In this document: positions 7,439-16,569 of the stretch, piece after piece | Numbering within the stretch: the stretch's first letter is position 1 | Layout of the letters: every line of letters begins with the position of its first letter | Assembly: GCF_001280005.1 (NCBI RefSeq) | Contig: NZ_LGDW01000130.1 | Location: forward strand, 1-64,000 | DNA length: 64,000 nt | DNA from: Streptomyces sp. NRRL WC-3618 | GTDB lineage: Bacteria > Actinomycetota > Actinomycetes > Streptomycetales > Streptomycetaceae | Direction: 5' to 3' | Program-made: the position numbers and the translations under genes | Notes under the pieces: model-generated | Seen by the model: the letters and a program-made list of their open reading frames with translations, nothing else | Databases searched by the model: none | Told to the model about the DNA's origin: nothing

Positions 7439-9439
7439 ATGACCGGCGTCGATATGGATCGTACGGACAGCGCCGGGCCGCCGGGCCCGACGCCCCCCGC
7501 GTCCGTGCGGCCTGCGGCCCGCTGGCGCGCCTGGCTGTTGGAGGGGCTCAGCGAGCAGTCGGCCCGGCATCCGGGGCCGCACGCCACTCCGGCCGAGGAC
7601 CACCGGGGGCACACGTGGTGGCGGGTCATGTGTCTGACCGGCGTCGACTATTTCTCGACGCTCGGCTATCAGCCGGGCATCGCCGCCCTCGCGGCCGGTC
7701 TGCTCTCGCCGCTCGCCACGCTCGTGCTGATCGCGCTGACGCTGCTCGGCGCGCTGCCGGTCTATCGCCGCGTCGCGCGGGAGAGTCCGCACGGCGAGGG
7801 GTCGATCGCCATGCTGGAGCGGCTGCTGCCCTGGTGGTCGGGGAAGATCTTCGTCCTCGTGCTGCTCGGGTTCGCGGCCACGGACTTCATGATCACGATC
7901 ACTCTGTCGGCTGCGGACGCCTCCGCGCATGTCGTGGAGAATCCTTTCGCTCCACACTGGATGCACGGCGGGAACGTGTGGATCACGCTCGTCCTGGTCC
8001 TCGGGCTGGGTGCGGTGTTCCTGAAGGGCTTCAAGGAGGCCATCGGCATCGCCGTGGTGCTCGTGGGCGCCTATCTCACTCTCAACGTGATCGTCCTCAC
8101 CGTCTCCGCGTGGGAGGTGCTCAGCCACCCCGTCAGGATCGGCGACTGGACCGACGCGATGACCGCGGAGCACTCCTCGCCGATCGCGATGATCGGTGTG
8201 GCGCTGCTCGTCTTCCCGAAACTGGCGCTCGGCATGTCCGGCTTCGAGACGGGCGTGGCGGTGATGCCGCAGGTCAAGGGGGACAGGACGGACACGCACG
8301 AGCGGCCCGAGGGGCGGATCCGGGAGACCCGCAAGCTGCTCACGACGGCCGCCGTGATCATGAGCTGCTTCCTGCTGCTGTCCAGTCTGGCGACGACGAT
8401 CCTGATCCCGCAGTCCGCCTTCGAGAGCGGCGGCCCGGCGAACGGGCGCGCGCTCGCCTATCTCGCCCACGAGCACCTCGGCGAGGCCTTCGGCACGGTC
8501 TACGACGTCTCGACGATCGCGATCCTCTGGTTCGCGGGCGCCTCCGCGCTCGCCGGTCTGCTGAACCTCGTACCGCGCTATCTGCCGCGCTACGGCATGG
8601 CGCCCGAATGGACGCGGGCCGTCCGGCCGTTGGTGCTGGTGTTCATGGCGGCGGCCGTGTTCATCACGCTGTGGTTCCACGCGAACGTCGACGACCAGAG
8701 CGGCGCGTACGCGACCGGTGTGCTGGTGCTGATGCTGTCCGCGTCGTTCGCGTCGGCGGTCGCCGTGCACAGGCGCGGCCGTCCGGCCGCCACGATCGGC
8801 TTCGGCGTGATCACCGCGGTGTTCGGCTACACGCTGGTCACGAACGTGATCGAGCGGCCCGACGGCATCAAGATCGCGATGATCTTCATCGTGGCGATCC
8901 TTGTCACGTCGTTCGCCTCACGGGTGCGCCGCGCCTTCGAACTGCGGGCCGCGGAAGTGACGTTCGACGAGACCGCCGTCCGGATCATCGACGAGGCGGC
9001 GGCCAGCGGCCCGCTGCTCCTGGTCGCCAACGAGCCCCAGGAGCACAGCACCCTGGAGTACCGCGCCAAGGAGTACAGCCAGCGCGAGCAGACCCACATC
9101 CCGGACGGCCGTCCCGTGCTGTTCCTGGAGGTGTTCGTGCGGGACTCCTCCGACTTCACGGCCGACCTCGCCGTGCACGGCGACGAGAAGCACGGCGCAC
9201 GCCGACTGCGCGTGGAGGGCGCGACCGTCCCGAACACCATCGCGGCGGTGCTGATGCGGTTGCGCGACCGCACCGGACAGGTCCCGCACGCCTACTTCAA
9301 CTGGACCGAGGGCAACCCCTTCAGCCACCTCGTCCGCTTCCTGATCTTCGGCCACGGCGAGGTCGCCCCGGTCACCCGCGAGGTTCTCCGGCGCGCGGAA
9401 CCGGACCTCGATCGCCGTCCACGCGTTCACGTGGGCTGA
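7439..9439 (+). CDS. APC-superfamily amino acid/cation permease
   Basis: A 666-residue membrane protein starting at ATG 7439 after GAGGAG. The N-terminus is a polar 60-residue cytoplasmic tail. About 12 hydrophobic segments run from residue 63 (the conserved [14 protein letters not shown] region, TM1) to about 490. A soluble C-terminal domain of about 170 residues (from [11 protein letters not shown]) follows. This arrangement is found in Streptomyces permeases annotated as amino acid transporters and recalls KUP-type potassium transporters, which also have large cytoplasmic tails. The substrate cannot be told from sequence. Confidence 0.85.
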   Translation: MTGVDMDRTDSAGPPGPTPPASVRPAARWRAWLLEGLSEQSARHPGPHATPAEDHRGHTWWRVMCLTGVDYFSTLGYQPGIAALAAGLLSPLATLVLIALTLLGALPVYRRVARESPHGEGSIAMLERLLPWWSGKIFVLVLLGFAATDFMITITLSAADASAHVVENPFAPHWMHGGNVWITLVLVLGLGAVFLKGFKEAIGIAVVLVGAYLTLNVIVLTVSAWEVLSHPVRIGDWTDAMTAEHSSPIAMIGVALLVFPKLALGMSGFETGVAVMPQVKGDRTDTHERPEGRIRETRKLLTTAAVIMSCFLLLSSLATTILIPQSAFESGGPANGRALAYLAHEHLGEAFGTVYDVSTIAILWFAGASALAGLLNLVPRYLPRYGMAPEWTRAVRPLVLVFMAAAVFITLWFHANVDDQSGAYATGVLVLMLSASFASAVAVHRRGRPAATIGFGVITAVFGYTLVTNVIERPDGIKIAMIFIVAILVTSFASRVRRAFELRAAEVTFDETAVRIIDEAAASGPLLLVANEPQEHSTLEYRAKEYSQREQTHIPDGRPVLFLEVFVRDSSDFTADLAVHGDEKHGARRLRVEGATVPNTIAAVLMRLRDRTGQVPHAYFNWTEGNPFSHLVRFLIFGHGEVAPVTREVLRRAEPDLDRRPRVHVG

Positions 9440-9449
9440 GCGGGTCAGG

Positions 9450-9995
9450 TCAGCGGGGCGCCTTGCCGCGCGGCACGATCAGACTCGTGAGCAGGGCTGT
9501 GCCGGGCGCGAGGTCGCGCCAACTGTCGCCGCGCCAGGCCAGGACGGCGACCGCGGAGGTGGGGAACTTCGTCCGTACGTCGTCCAGCGCGTCGTCGAGG
9601 TCGTCCCCGGCCAGCTCCAGCACCAGTTCCTCCAGGCCGGGGTTGTGGCCGACCAGGAGCAACGTCCCAACTGTGGGCGGGACTTCACGCACAAGGGCCA
9701 GCAACTCCGGTACGGCGGCGCCGTACAGCCTCGGCTCGTGGCGGACCGGCGGCGGGGCGCTCCACTCGGCCGCCGCCAACTCCCAGGTGTGGCGGGCGCG
9801 TTCGGCGGTGGAGCACAGGACGAGGTCGGGCAGGCAGTCGGTCTCGGCGAGGGCGCGTCCGGCGGCCGGGGCGTCGCGCAGGCCGCGCGGTCCGAGGGGG
9901 CGGTCGTGGTCGTCGACGCCCATCGGCCAGGCGGACTTGGCATGCCGCAGGACGACGAGGCGGCGGAGCGGGCCGGCACCGTGGTGGGTGGTCAC
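9450..9995 (-). CDS. SixA-like histidine phosphatase
   Basis: A 181-residue protein starting at GTG 9995, which overlaps the upstream gene's stop by 4 nt (GTGA). The open frame extends further upstream but is only a shadow of that gene. The catalytic motif is LVVLRHAKSAWP, the R-H-x-K-x-x-W form of SixA-type phosphohistidine phosphatases. The second conserved His is in LLLVGHNPGLEEL, and CSTAERARHTWE provides the third signature. The protein is cytoplasmic. It probably dephosphorylates phosphohistidine or a small phosphoester. It is coupled to the CysRS-like gene at 9992-10732. Confidence 0.88.
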   Translation of the reverse strand: MTTHHGAGPLRRLVVLRHAKSAWPMGVDDHDRPLGPRGLRDAPAAGRALAETDCLPDLVLCSTAERARHTWELAAAEWSAPPPVRHEPRLYGAAVPELLALVREVPPTVGTLLLVGHNPGLEELVLELAGDDLDDALDDVRTKFPTSAVAVLAWRGDSWRDLAPGTALLTSLIVPRGKAPR

Positions 9996-10732
9996 GTCAA
10001 CGATCCGATCTCGCGGGTGAGTTCGAGGCCGAGGATGCGGTCGGCGTAGGCGTACGTCTCGAAGCGGGCACCGTCCGCCATCCCGTCCAGGGTCTCGACG
10101 CGGCGCAGCACGTCCAGTACGGCGGGCACGTCCAGGTCGTCCTCCCAGGCGGCGCGCAGGTCCTGGCGTACGGCCTCGGGCACCGGCCTGGAGGGCTGCG
10201 ACGCCCAGACGGCGACCGACCGGCGCCAGTGCGCGAGCGCGCACCCCGCGTCGGCCAGGGTGGCCGGGGTCAACCGCACGGGCTCGGAGCGGGGGCGGGC
10301 GAGCAGGGCCAGGCGGAGGGTGGCGGGGTCGACGTCGCCGGGCGCGCTCAGGGATCCGGCCCGGTCGCCCGGGGAGTCGGCCGGCGCGACGTCGAGACGG
10401 ATGCCGGCCGTTGCCCGCTCGTCCCCGCTCACCACCTCGATCAGCTGGGCCCCCGCGAACTCCGGTCCGACATCCCCGCGGTCCTCGAAGGGGCGGATGC
10501 CGAGCGCCGCGGCGCCCGCCCGGAGCTCGGCGACCTGCTGTCCGCCGGTCAGCACCGGCCAGACGGGTGTGCCGCCGACTTCGAGGGCGCGGACGAGGAC
10601 ATCGGCGATCAGGAGTACGCGCAGGGCGGTGCTGTCGAAGCGTGGCGCGTACGCCTCGACACGGGTCAGGGCGCGGCGGGCCGGGGCGGCGACTACGGGC
10701 TCGTTGGTTCGGGCGTCGAGGATGCGGAGCAC
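9992..10732 (-). CDS. CysRS/MshC-like paralogue lacking the catalytic HIGH and KMSKS motifs
   Basis: About 246 residues from GTG 10732 (VLRILDARTNEPV). An in-frame ATG further out at 10846 is possible but would add a polar, charged leader. The middle (ALRVLLIADVLVRALEVGG) and the end (DPATLRLALLARP, AWEDDLDVPAVLDVL, YAYADRILGLEL) align by eye with the DALR and helical parts of cysteinyl-tRNA synthetase and mycothiol ligase MshC. The HIGH and KMSKS nucleotide-binding motifs and the zinc ligands are not present. I infer a degenerate relative with a non-catalytic or unknown role. The stop overlaps the start of the phosphatase gene, so the two are translationally coupled. Confidence 0.65.
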   Translation of the reverse strand: MLRILDARTNEPVVAAPARRALTRVEAYAPRFDSTALRVLLIADVLVRALEVGGTPVWPVLTGGQQVAELRAGAAALGIRPFEDRGDVGPEFAGAQLIEVVSGDERATAGIRLDVAPADSPGDRAGSLSAPGDVDPATLRLALLARPRSEPVRLTPATLADAGCALAHWRRSVAVWASQPSRPVPEAVRQDLRAAWEDDLDVPAVLDVLRRVETLDGMADGARFETYAYADRILGLELTREIGSLT

Positions 10733-10857
10733 GGTGCCGAGAGTAACGCTCCGCTGGGGTGGGGGGTCGTTTTTACTCGGGTCCGTCGGGTTGGTCGCGT
10801 TGTTCCTCGCGGCCCCTTTGGGTGGGTGGTTCATGTCGGTGGCCATTTGGCTCTCGG

Positions 10858-10942
10858 CCGGTGGGGGCTGGTCGCGCAGTTCCCCGCGCCCCTTTGGGGC
10901 GCCTCCGTGCCGGCGTGTGGTTCCCCGCGCCCCTGAGGGGCT
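10858..10942. repeat. Streptomyces interspersed repeat, two copies
   Basis: Copy one (10858-10903) contains GGTGGGGGCTGGTCGCGC, then AGTTCCCCGCGCCCC and TTTGGGGCG. Copy two (10919-10942) is GGTTCCCCGCGCCCC, TGAGGGGC. A degraded third piece is near 10801-10820. The same family in inverse orientation occurs at 16516, 21888 and 34170. These palindromic GC-rich units are widespread between Streptomyces genes. They account for most of the gene-free 10733-11058 interval. Confidence 0.8.
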
Positions 10943-11058
10943 TCCCTCCTGGGGCGTGGGAGGGGCGCCCGGGGGCCACGCGGGGAATCACTGGGGGCCC
11001 GTCGCTGTTGTTGCGCACGGCAGGGACCGCGAGTGTACGAATCCCAAGGAGGCCGGGC

Positions 11059-11466
11059 GTGTACGGCGACTCAGCGACGATCCGCAAGATCCTGACCGAG
11101 CTCGGCGACACCTGGGCCGTCGTGGGCCTGTCGTCGAACCCGCAGCGGGCCGCGTACCGCGTGGCCGAGGTACTCCAGCAGCACGGCAAGCGGATCGTCC
11201 CCGTCCACCCGAAGGCCGAGACGGTCCACGGCGAGCAGGGCTACGCCTCGCTGGCCGACATCCCCTTCGACGTCGACGTCGTCGATGTGTTCGTGAACAG
11301 CGACCTCGCCGGCCCGGTCGCCGACGAGGCCGTCGCCGTCGGCGCCAAGGCCGTCTGGTACCAGCTCGGCGTCATCGACGAGGCCGCCTACGGCCGCACC
11401 CGCGCCGCCGGACTCGACATGGTCATGGACCGTTGCCCGGCCATCGAGCTGCCCCGCCTCGGTTAG
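11059..11466 (+). CDS. CoA-binding (Rossmann) domain protein
   Basis: A 135-residue single-domain protein. GTG 11059 is chosen because AAGGAGG lies at 11047-11053. It shows the YccU-type CoA-binding fold: TWAVVGLSSNPQRAAY (dinucleotide-type loop), RIVPVHPKAETVHGEQGYASL, VVDVFVNSDLAGPV and VWYQLGVIDEAA, ending with DRCPAIELPRL. Family members bind CoA. A specific reaction is not established. It sits 64 nt before pobA on the same strand. Confidence 0.9.
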   Translation: MYGDSATIRKILTELGDTWAVVGLSSNPQRAAYRVAEVLQQHGKRIVPVHPKAETVHGEQGYASLADIPFDVDVVDVFVNSDLAGPVADEAVAVGAKAVWYQLGVIDEAAYGRTRAAGLDMVMDRCPAIELPRLG

Positions 11467-11530
11467 GCCGTCGGCCGCCGATACCGAAAGTGCGGGTCGC
11501 CCGTCCGGGGCGGGCCGACATAATGCTCGG

Positions 11531-12766
11531 GTGACTTTCGCCTCACCGCCTCCCGGCTCCACGCCCAACTCCCCCTCGGCGCGGAGTTTTCCGGTGGTGA
11601 TCGTGGGCGCCGGGCCCGCCGGGCTCACCGTGGGGAACATCCTGCGGGGCGCCGGTATCGACTGCGTGGTGCTGGAGACCGAGAGCCGGGAGTACATCGA
11701 GCAGCACCCCCGGGCCGGGTTCATCGAGGAGTGGGCGGTGCGCGCCCTCCAACAGCGGGGCCTGGCCGACGCGTTGCTCGAGCGGGCCGGTACGCACACG
11801 CGGTGCGAGTTCCGGTTCGGCGGCCGACGCCACCGGTTCGAGTACGCCGAGCTGTCGGGCCACCGCCACTTCGCCTATCCCCAGCCGCTGCTGGTGACGG
11901 ACCTGGTGCGCGAGTACGCGGACGTTCGTGGCGGCGACATCCGGTTCAGCGTGCGGGACGTTCTTGTGCACGACCTCGACACCGACCGGCCCGCGGTGTC
12001 GTACGTATCGGCGGAGACAGGCCGACGGGAGTATGTGCAGGGCGAGTTCATCGCCGGATGCGACGGGGCTCGTGGAGTGACCCGTACGGCGATCCCGGCG
12101 GCGCACACCCGGATCGCGCGGCACGACTACGGCATTGGCTGGCTGGCCCTCCTCGCCGAGGCGCCGCCGTCCAACGACTGCGTGATGTTCGGCATCCACC
12201 CGCGAGGCTTCGCCGGGCACATGGCCCGAGGCCCCGAGGTCACCCGGTACTACCTTCAGTGCCCGCCCGGTGACGACCCGGAGAACTGGCCGGACGACCG
12301 CGTCTGGGCCGAACTCCACCAGCGGTTCGACGCGTTGGGGGCACCCCCGCTCAACGAGGGCCGCCTGATCGAGAAGCACGTCCTCGACATGCACAACTAC
12401 GTGATGGAACCGATGCAGTTCGGGCGGCTGTTCCTGGCGGGCGACGCGGCCCATCTCACCGCTCCCATAGCCGCCAAGGGAATGAATCTCGCCCTGCACG
12501 ACGCCTTCCTGCTCGGCGACGGACTCGTCACCTACCTCACCAAGGGCGACCCCGGCGACCTGAACGGCTACTCGGAGGCGTGTCTGCGGCGCGTCTGGCA
12601 GTACCAGGAGTTCTCGCTGTGGCTGTCGGACATCTACCACGGGGCGTCCTCGGGCGATCCGTTCCGCTCCGGCACGACCCTGGCCCGGCTGCGCCGCATC
12701 CTGAACTCCCCCGCGGCCGCGGCGGCGTTCGCCGACGTGTACATCGGCAGGGACGCCGACCACTGA
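11531..12766 (+). CDS. pobA: 4-hydroxybenzoate 3-monooxygenase
   Basis: A 411-residue flavoprotein hydroxylase (GTG start) that converts 4-hydroxybenzoate to protocatechuate with NAD(P)H and O2. The FAD dinucleotide motif VVIVGAGPAGLTVG is at residues 22-35. The DG-type motif GCDGARGVTR is near 177, and LFLAGDAAHLTAPIAAKG near 300 is the second FAD motif. RAGFIEEWAV follows the usual PobA pattern. The length is slightly above the family norm because of a 20-residue N-terminal extension. No other protocatechuate pathway gene is adjacent. Confidence 0.9.
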   Translation: MTFASPPPGSTPNSPSARSFPVVIVGAGPAGLTVGNILRGAGIDCVVLETESREYIEQHPRAGFIEEWAVRALQQRGLADALLERAGTHTRCEFRFGGRRHRFEYAELSGHRHFAYPQPLLVTDLVREYADVRGGDIRFSVRDVLVHDLDTDRPAVSYVSAETGRREYVQGEFIAGCDGARGVTRTAIPAAHTRIARHDYGIGWLALLAEAPPSNDCVMFGIHPRGFAGHMARGPEVTRYYLQCPPGDDPENWPDDRVWAELHQRFDALGAPPLNEGRLIEKHVLDMHNYVMEPMQFGRLFLAGDAAHLTAPIAAKGMNLALHDAFLLGDGLVTYLTKGDPGDLNGYSEACLRRVWQYQEFSLWLSDIYHGASSGDPFRSGTTLARLRRILNSPAAAAAFADVYIGRDADH

Positions 12767-12796
12767 CACCGGCTCAGCAGGCGTAACCCTCTGACG

Positions 12797-13354
12797 TCAG
12801 TTGACGCCCAGACCGGCCACCACCACCGCACCCGGAAGTCCCGCGAACGCCTTCCCCGGCACCAGCAGTTTGCCGCGTCGCCGCCCGCTGCCGACCAGCA
12901 CCCAGGGCAGGTCGATGAGGGCCGAGTCGACCAACAGGGGCCAGGAGTCCGGGAGACCGATCGGGGTGATGCCTCCGTACTCCATCCCGCTCTCCCCGAC
13001 GGCCGTGTCCATCGGTGCGAACGACGCCTTGCGGGCGCCGAGTTGGCGGCGGACCACCCCGTTCACATCGACCCGGGTGGCGGAGAGAACGAGACACGCG
13101 GCGAGGGTGGTCTCGCCGCCGCGCTTGCCGGCCACGACCACGCAGTTCGCCGACTGTTCGAGGAGCTCCCGCCCGTAGTGCTCGACGAAGACGGCGGTGT
13201 CGGCCCAATCCGGGTCGGTGTCGACGTACAGGATCTGATCGGCGGACACGGCGCCTGCCCACTGCCGTACGGCGTCGGCGACCGGGGCGACGAGTTCACC
13301 GAGGCAGTCGGGGGCGGGAGTGGCGGTGTCGAAGTCTCCGATGGGGGCGCGCAT
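12797..13354 (-). CDS. YbaK/EbsC-type aminoacyl-tRNA deacylase
   Basis: A 185-residue single-domain protein of the YbaK/prolyl-tRNA-editing family. Such enzymes hydrolyse mischarged aminoacyl-tRNAs in trans. The signatures are NCVVVAGKRGGETTLAACL (including the conserved Lys), DVNGVVRRQLGARKASFA, and GYG-like EYGGITPIGLPDSWPLLVD. It is convergent with pobA, with 30 nt between stops. It is probably cytoplasmic. The substrate specificity (Pro/Cys/Ala) is not predictable. Confidence 0.88.
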   Translation of the reverse strand: MRAPIGDFDTATPAPDCLGELVAPVADAVRQWAGAVSADQILYVDTDPDWADTAVFVEHYGRELLEQSANCVVVAGKRGGETTLAACLVLSATRVDVNGVVRRQLGARKASFAPMDTAVGESGMEYGGITPIGLPDSWPLLVDSALIDLPWVLVGSGRRRGKLLVPGKAFAGLPGAVVVAGLGVN

Positions 13355-13398
13355 GACGGCACGCTAACAGCCGCGGGCGGGGCCCTGGCCGGGACGGC

Positions 13399-13998
13399 TC
13401 AGCTCACCGGCGGGACCGACACCGACATCACCATCTCCATCGGTACGGTGCCGTCGTTGCCGTACGTGTGGGGGACGGCGGCCTCGAAGGTGGCGCTCGC
13501 GCCGGCCGGGACACGGTGCTCGACTCCGTCGACCGTGAGCGTCAGTTCGCCCGCCGTGACGTGGAGAATCTCGAAGGTGCCCGGGGGGTGCGGGTCGGAC
13601 GGGCTGGTGTCACCGGGCATGAGGTGCCAGTCCCACAGCTCCAGCGGGCCGGGCGCCTCGGTGCCCGCGAGGAGCCGGTTGAAGCTGCCGGCGTCGGTGT
13701 GCCACAGCCGTACGGCCTGGTCGGCGGGGACGATCCGGACCTTCGGGCCCCGTTCGTGGTCGAGCAGGGTCGTGATGCTGACGCCGAGGGCGTCACCGAT
13801 CTTCACGACCGTGCCGAGGCTGGGGTTGGTGCGGGCCTGCTCGATCTGGATGAGCATCCCGCGACTGACCCCGGCGCGGGCGGCGAGCGCCTCCAGGGTG
13901 AAGCCGCGTTCGGCGCGCCAGCGCTTCACGCTGCGCGCCAGCGACTGGGTCAACAGGTCGAGATCCGACACGGTTCCGTCCACATCCTCGTCCGACAC
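13399..13998 (-). CDS. XRE-family regulator with C-terminal cupin
   Basis: A 199-residue protein from GTG 13998. The helix-turn-helix spans about residues 28-75 (TLEALAARAGVSRGML, then TVVKIGDALGVSI). The cupin sensor spans about 120-185 (FEILHVTAGELTL, HRVPAGASATFEA, VPHTYGN). This layout is typical of regulators that bind a small ligand and control a neighbouring transporter or enzyme. It is divergent from the EamA exporter at 14197, with a palindrome at 14129-14146 between them. I infer that it regulates that exporter and itself. Confidence 0.9.
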   Translation of the reverse strand: MSDEDVDGTVSDLDLLTQSLARSVKRWRAERGFTLEALAARAGVSRGMLIQIEQARTNPSLGTVVKIGDALGVSITTLLDHERGPKVRIVPADQAVRLWHTDAGSFNRLLAGTEAPGPLELWDWHLMPGDTSPSDPHPPGTFEILHVTAGELTLTVDGVEHRVPAGASATFEAAVPHTYGNDGTVPMEMVMSVSVPPVS

Positions 13999-14128
13999 TC
14001 TTGTTCTTCGGGCTCGTCCACGGCCTTGTCTTCAGCCTGTCTTCAGCCTTGCCTTCGGACTCGTCTTCGGGCTTGCCTCAGCACCTCATCCTGCCGCACT
14101 CCCCTGCGTGCAAAATTATGGATGACAG

Positions 14129-14146
14129 AGTTCACTTCACTGAACT
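14129..14146. promoter_or_regulatory. Candidate operator for the XRE-cupin regulator
   Basis: A perfect inverted repeat AGTTCA-N6-TGAACT in the 198-nt divergent intergenic region, about 50 nt before the exporter start. Size and symmetry suit an XRE dimer. Assignment to this regulator is by position. Confidence 0.55.
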
Positions 14147-14196
14147 ACCGTATGGTGCACCGACCCGTTCATTCCACTGTACTGCGAGGCGTCCTC

Positions 14197-15054
14197 ATGA
14201 CCGCATTCTTCGCCCTGGTCACCAGCCTGCTCTGGGGGCTGGCCGACTTCGGCGGCGGACTGCTGACCCGGCGTATGCCCGCGCTGACCGTGGTCGTGGT
14301 CTCGCAGTCGATCGCGGCGGTCGTACTGGGCACGATCGTCGTCCTGACCGGCGGCTGGAGCGAGGCCGGGCCACAGCTGTGGTTCGCGGTCGCCGCGGGC
14401 TTCGCCGGACCGGTGGCCCTGCTCTCCTTCTACAAGGCGCTCGCCCTGGGCCCGATGGGCGTGGTCTCCCCGCTCGGCTCGCTGGGCGTGGCCGTCCCCA
14501 TCAGCGTCGGGCTCTTCCTCGGCGAGCGCCCCGGGCTGCTCCAGTTCACGGGCATCGCGGTCGCCGTCGTCGGCGTCGTGCTCGCGGGTGGACCGCAGCT
14601 CAGGGGCGCGCCCGTGCAGCGGCAGGCGATCCTGCTCACCCTGCTCGCGGCGTTCGGCTTCGGCACGGTCTTCGCCCTGATCGCGGAGGCGTCGAGCACG
14701 CTGACGGGGCTGTTCCTCGCGCTCTTCGTGCAGCGCCTGACGAACGTGGCCGTCGGCGGCACAGCGCTGTACGTCTCGGTCCGCCGGGGCGGCGCCGCCC
14801 TCCCGGCGGGCGGCTTCCCCTGGCAGACCCTCCCGGCGCTCGCCTTCGTCGGCCTCGCCGATGTCGCCGCCAACGGCACCTACTCGATCGCCGCCCAGCA
14901 CGGCCCGGTCACCGTGGCCGCCGTACTCGCCTCGCTCTACCCGGTGGTCACCGCCCTGGCGGCACGCGGTTTCCTCAGCGAACGCCTGCGCGCGGTCCAG
15001 GCGGCGGGCGCGGGCCTGGCCCTGGTGGGCACCCTTCTGCTGGCGACGGGCTGA
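14197..15054 (+). CDS. EamA/DMT-family exporter
   Basis: A 285-residue membrane protein with about ten hydrophobic helices in two EamA halves. The first (residues 1-140) has LLWGLADFGGGLLTRR and ALGPMGVVSPLGSLG. The second (about 150-285) has DVAANGTYSIAAQHGPVTVAAVLASLYPVVTAL. ATG 14197 (MTAFFALV) is chosen because it begins TM1 directly. An in-frame ATG further upstream would add a polar leader. The cargo is unknown: the family exports amino acids and metabolites. It is probably controlled by the divergent XRE-cupin regulator. Confidence 0.88.
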   Translation: MTAFFALVTSLLWGLADFGGGLLTRRMPALTVVVVSQSIAAVVLGTIVVLTGGWSEAGPQLWFAVAAGFAGPVALLSFYKALALGPMGVVSPLGSLGVAVPISVGLFLGERPGLLQFTGIAVAVVGVVLAGGPQLRGAPVQRQAILLTLLAAFGFGTVFALIAEASSTLTGLFLALFVQRLTNVAVGGTALYVSVRRGGAALPAGGFPWQTLPALAFVGLADVAANGTYSIAAQHGPVTVAAVLASLYPVVTALAARGFLSERLRAVQAAGAGLALVGTLLLATG

Positions 15055-15079
15055 GCCCTGGCCGCCCCGGCCGCGCGGG

Positions 15080-15877
15080 TCAGGACTCGGCGCGTACGTC
15101 CCCGGTGTGCTCCTCGGCGTCCAGCTCGGCCAGCCGTGCCACCTCCAGCGCGTCCAGCTCCGACAAGGCCCGCAACTGCTCCGGGGTGGTCCCCGCCGGG
15201 ATCGGCGTCGGGGCCGGTGTCCGCAGCGGAGGCACCCAGCCCTCGGCCGGCGTCCAGCGGCGTACGACCCTGGCCGGAGCCCCCGCCACCACCGCGTGGT
15301 CGGGCACGGTCCCGCGCACGACGGCACCGGCCGCCACCACCACGTTTCGCCCGATGCGCGCACCCGGAAGGATCACCGCGTTGGTGCCGATCCAGCAGCC
15401 CGGACCGATCTCGACCGGCTCCATACGCGGCCACTGCTTGCCGATGGGCTCGTGCGGATCGTCGTACGAATGATTCGTGGACGTCACGTACACATACGGC
15501 CCGAAGTAGCAGTCGCTGCCGATGGTGACCGTCGTGTCGGCGATGACATGGCTGCCCCGGCCGAGGACTACACCGTCGCCGATGCGCAGGATGGGGTCCG
15601 GGCCGAGGTCGAGGTCCGGCATGAGGCCCGCCGTCAGGGTCACCTGCTCGCCGACGATGCAGTGGGAGCCCAGCTCGATCCAGCGTTCACCGAAGACGGT
15701 GCCCAGCGGGAAGGCCAGCCTGGTACCTGTTCCCATCGCCCGGAAGGTCAGCCGCCCGGGGTGCTCGGCGGTCACGGAACCCGTGCGCTGCACCCAGGCC
15801 CAGCCCGCGTGCACCGCGCGCTGCGCCAGCCGACGCCGCCATGACGAGAACGTGTTCTTGGGCTTGGGCACCCGCAC
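15080..15877 (-). CDS. Left-handed beta-helix acyltransferase
   Basis: A 265-residue protein from GTG 15877 (MRVPKPKNTFSSW). Hexapeptide repeats run from about residue 90 to 215: VVLGRGSHVIADTTVTIGSD, EIGPGCWIGTNAVILPGARI and NVVVAAGAVVRG. The catalytic-type His is in YVTSTNHSYDDPHEPIG, as in maltose/galactoside/serine O-acetyltransferases. The N-terminal 60 residues are basic and the last 50 form an acidic helix. I infer an acyl-CoA-dependent O- or N-acetyltransferase with unknown acceptor, possibly a cell-envelope sugar. It is divergent from the gamma-carbonic-anhydrase-like gene at 15979. Confidence 0.85.
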   Translation of the reverse strand: MRVPKPKNTFSSWRRRLAQRAVHAGWAWVQRTGSVTAEHPGRLTFRAMGTGTRLAFPLGTVFGERWIELGSHCIVGEQVTLTAGLMPDLDLGPDPILRIGDGVVLGRGSHVIADTTVTIGSDCYFGPYVYVTSTNHSYDDPHEPIGKQWPRMEPVEIGPGCWIGTNAVILPGARIGRNVVVAAGAVVRGTVPDHAVVAGAPARVVRRWTPAEGWVPPLRTPAPTPIPAGTTPEQLRALSELDALEVARLAELDAEEHTGDVRAES

Positions 15878-15978
15878 ACCGTACTCACGGCCGGGCGGGG
15901 CCAGCAGGCCGCACACCTGTGATCTTCGCCCCACAGCGGTGGCGTACGGTCTGACGTAGGCGAGGTACAGGAGGCGAG

Positions 15979-16506
15979 ATGACGCACAAGGCGTTGATCA
16001 TCGGCATCGGCGGCCGGGACCCGAAAGTGCACGAGGACGCCTTCGTGGCGCCCACTTCCTCGGTGATCGGGGACGTGACCCTAGGGGCGGGCGCGAGCGT
16101 CTGGTACGGCGCGGTGCTGCGCGGCGACGTCGAACGGATCTCCGTCGGCGCCCGGAGCAACATCCAGGACAACTGCACCCTGCACGCCGACCCGAGCTTC
16201 CCCGTGACCATCGGCGAACGCGTCTCCGTCGGCCACAACGCGGTGGTCCATGGAGCGACGGTCGAGGACGACTGCCTGATCGGCATGGGTGCGACGGTCC
16301 TGAACGGCGCGGTGATCGGCGCGGGTTCACTGGTGGCGGCCCAGGCCCTCGTACCGCAGGGCATGGAGGTCCCGCCGGGTTCACTGGTCGCGGGCGTACC
16401 GGCGAAGGTGAAACGTGAGTTGACGGTGGAGGAGCGGGAGGGGATCTCGCTGAACGGCACGATGTACGCGGAACTGGCGAAGGCCCACCAGGAGATCCAC
16501 GAGTAG
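15979..16506 (+). CDS. Gamma-carbonic anhydrase family protein
   Basis: A 175-residue left-handed beta-helix protein starting at ATG 15979 behind AGGAGGCGAG. The three zinc-ligand histidines of the gamma class are present: His69 (NCTLHAD), His86 and His91 (VGHNAVVHG). The active-site loop of the archaeal Cam enzyme is absent, as in most bacterial YrdA/PaaY-like members, so carbonic anhydrase activity is uncertain. It is cytoplasmic and monocistronic. Confidence 0.9.
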   Translation: MTHKALIIGIGGRDPKVHEDAFVAPTSSVIGDVTLGAGASVWYGAVLRGDVERISVGARSNIQDNCTLHADPSFPVTIGERVSVGHNAVVHGATVEDDCLIGMGATVLNGAVIGAGSLVAAQALVPQGMEVPPGSLVAGVPAKVKRELTVEEREGISLNGTMYAELAKAHQEIHE

Positions 16507-16515
16507 AGCGGCCCG

Positions 16516-16536
16516 CCTGAAGGGGCGCGGGGAACC
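16516..16536. repeat. Streptomyces interspersed repeat unit
   Basis: CCTGAAGGGGCGCGGGGAAC, the inverse orientation of the unit at 10874, between the convergent gamma-CA and DedA genes. Its self-complementary core may also help terminate transcription. Confidence 0.7.
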
Positions 16537-16569
16537 GGGCGACAGGCACCGGACGGCCCGCGCCCGACA

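Noticed and set aside
15080..15934. Longer start of the acyltransferase at 15934
   Set aside because: The extra residues are not protein-like, and the repeat structure begins well after GTG 15877.
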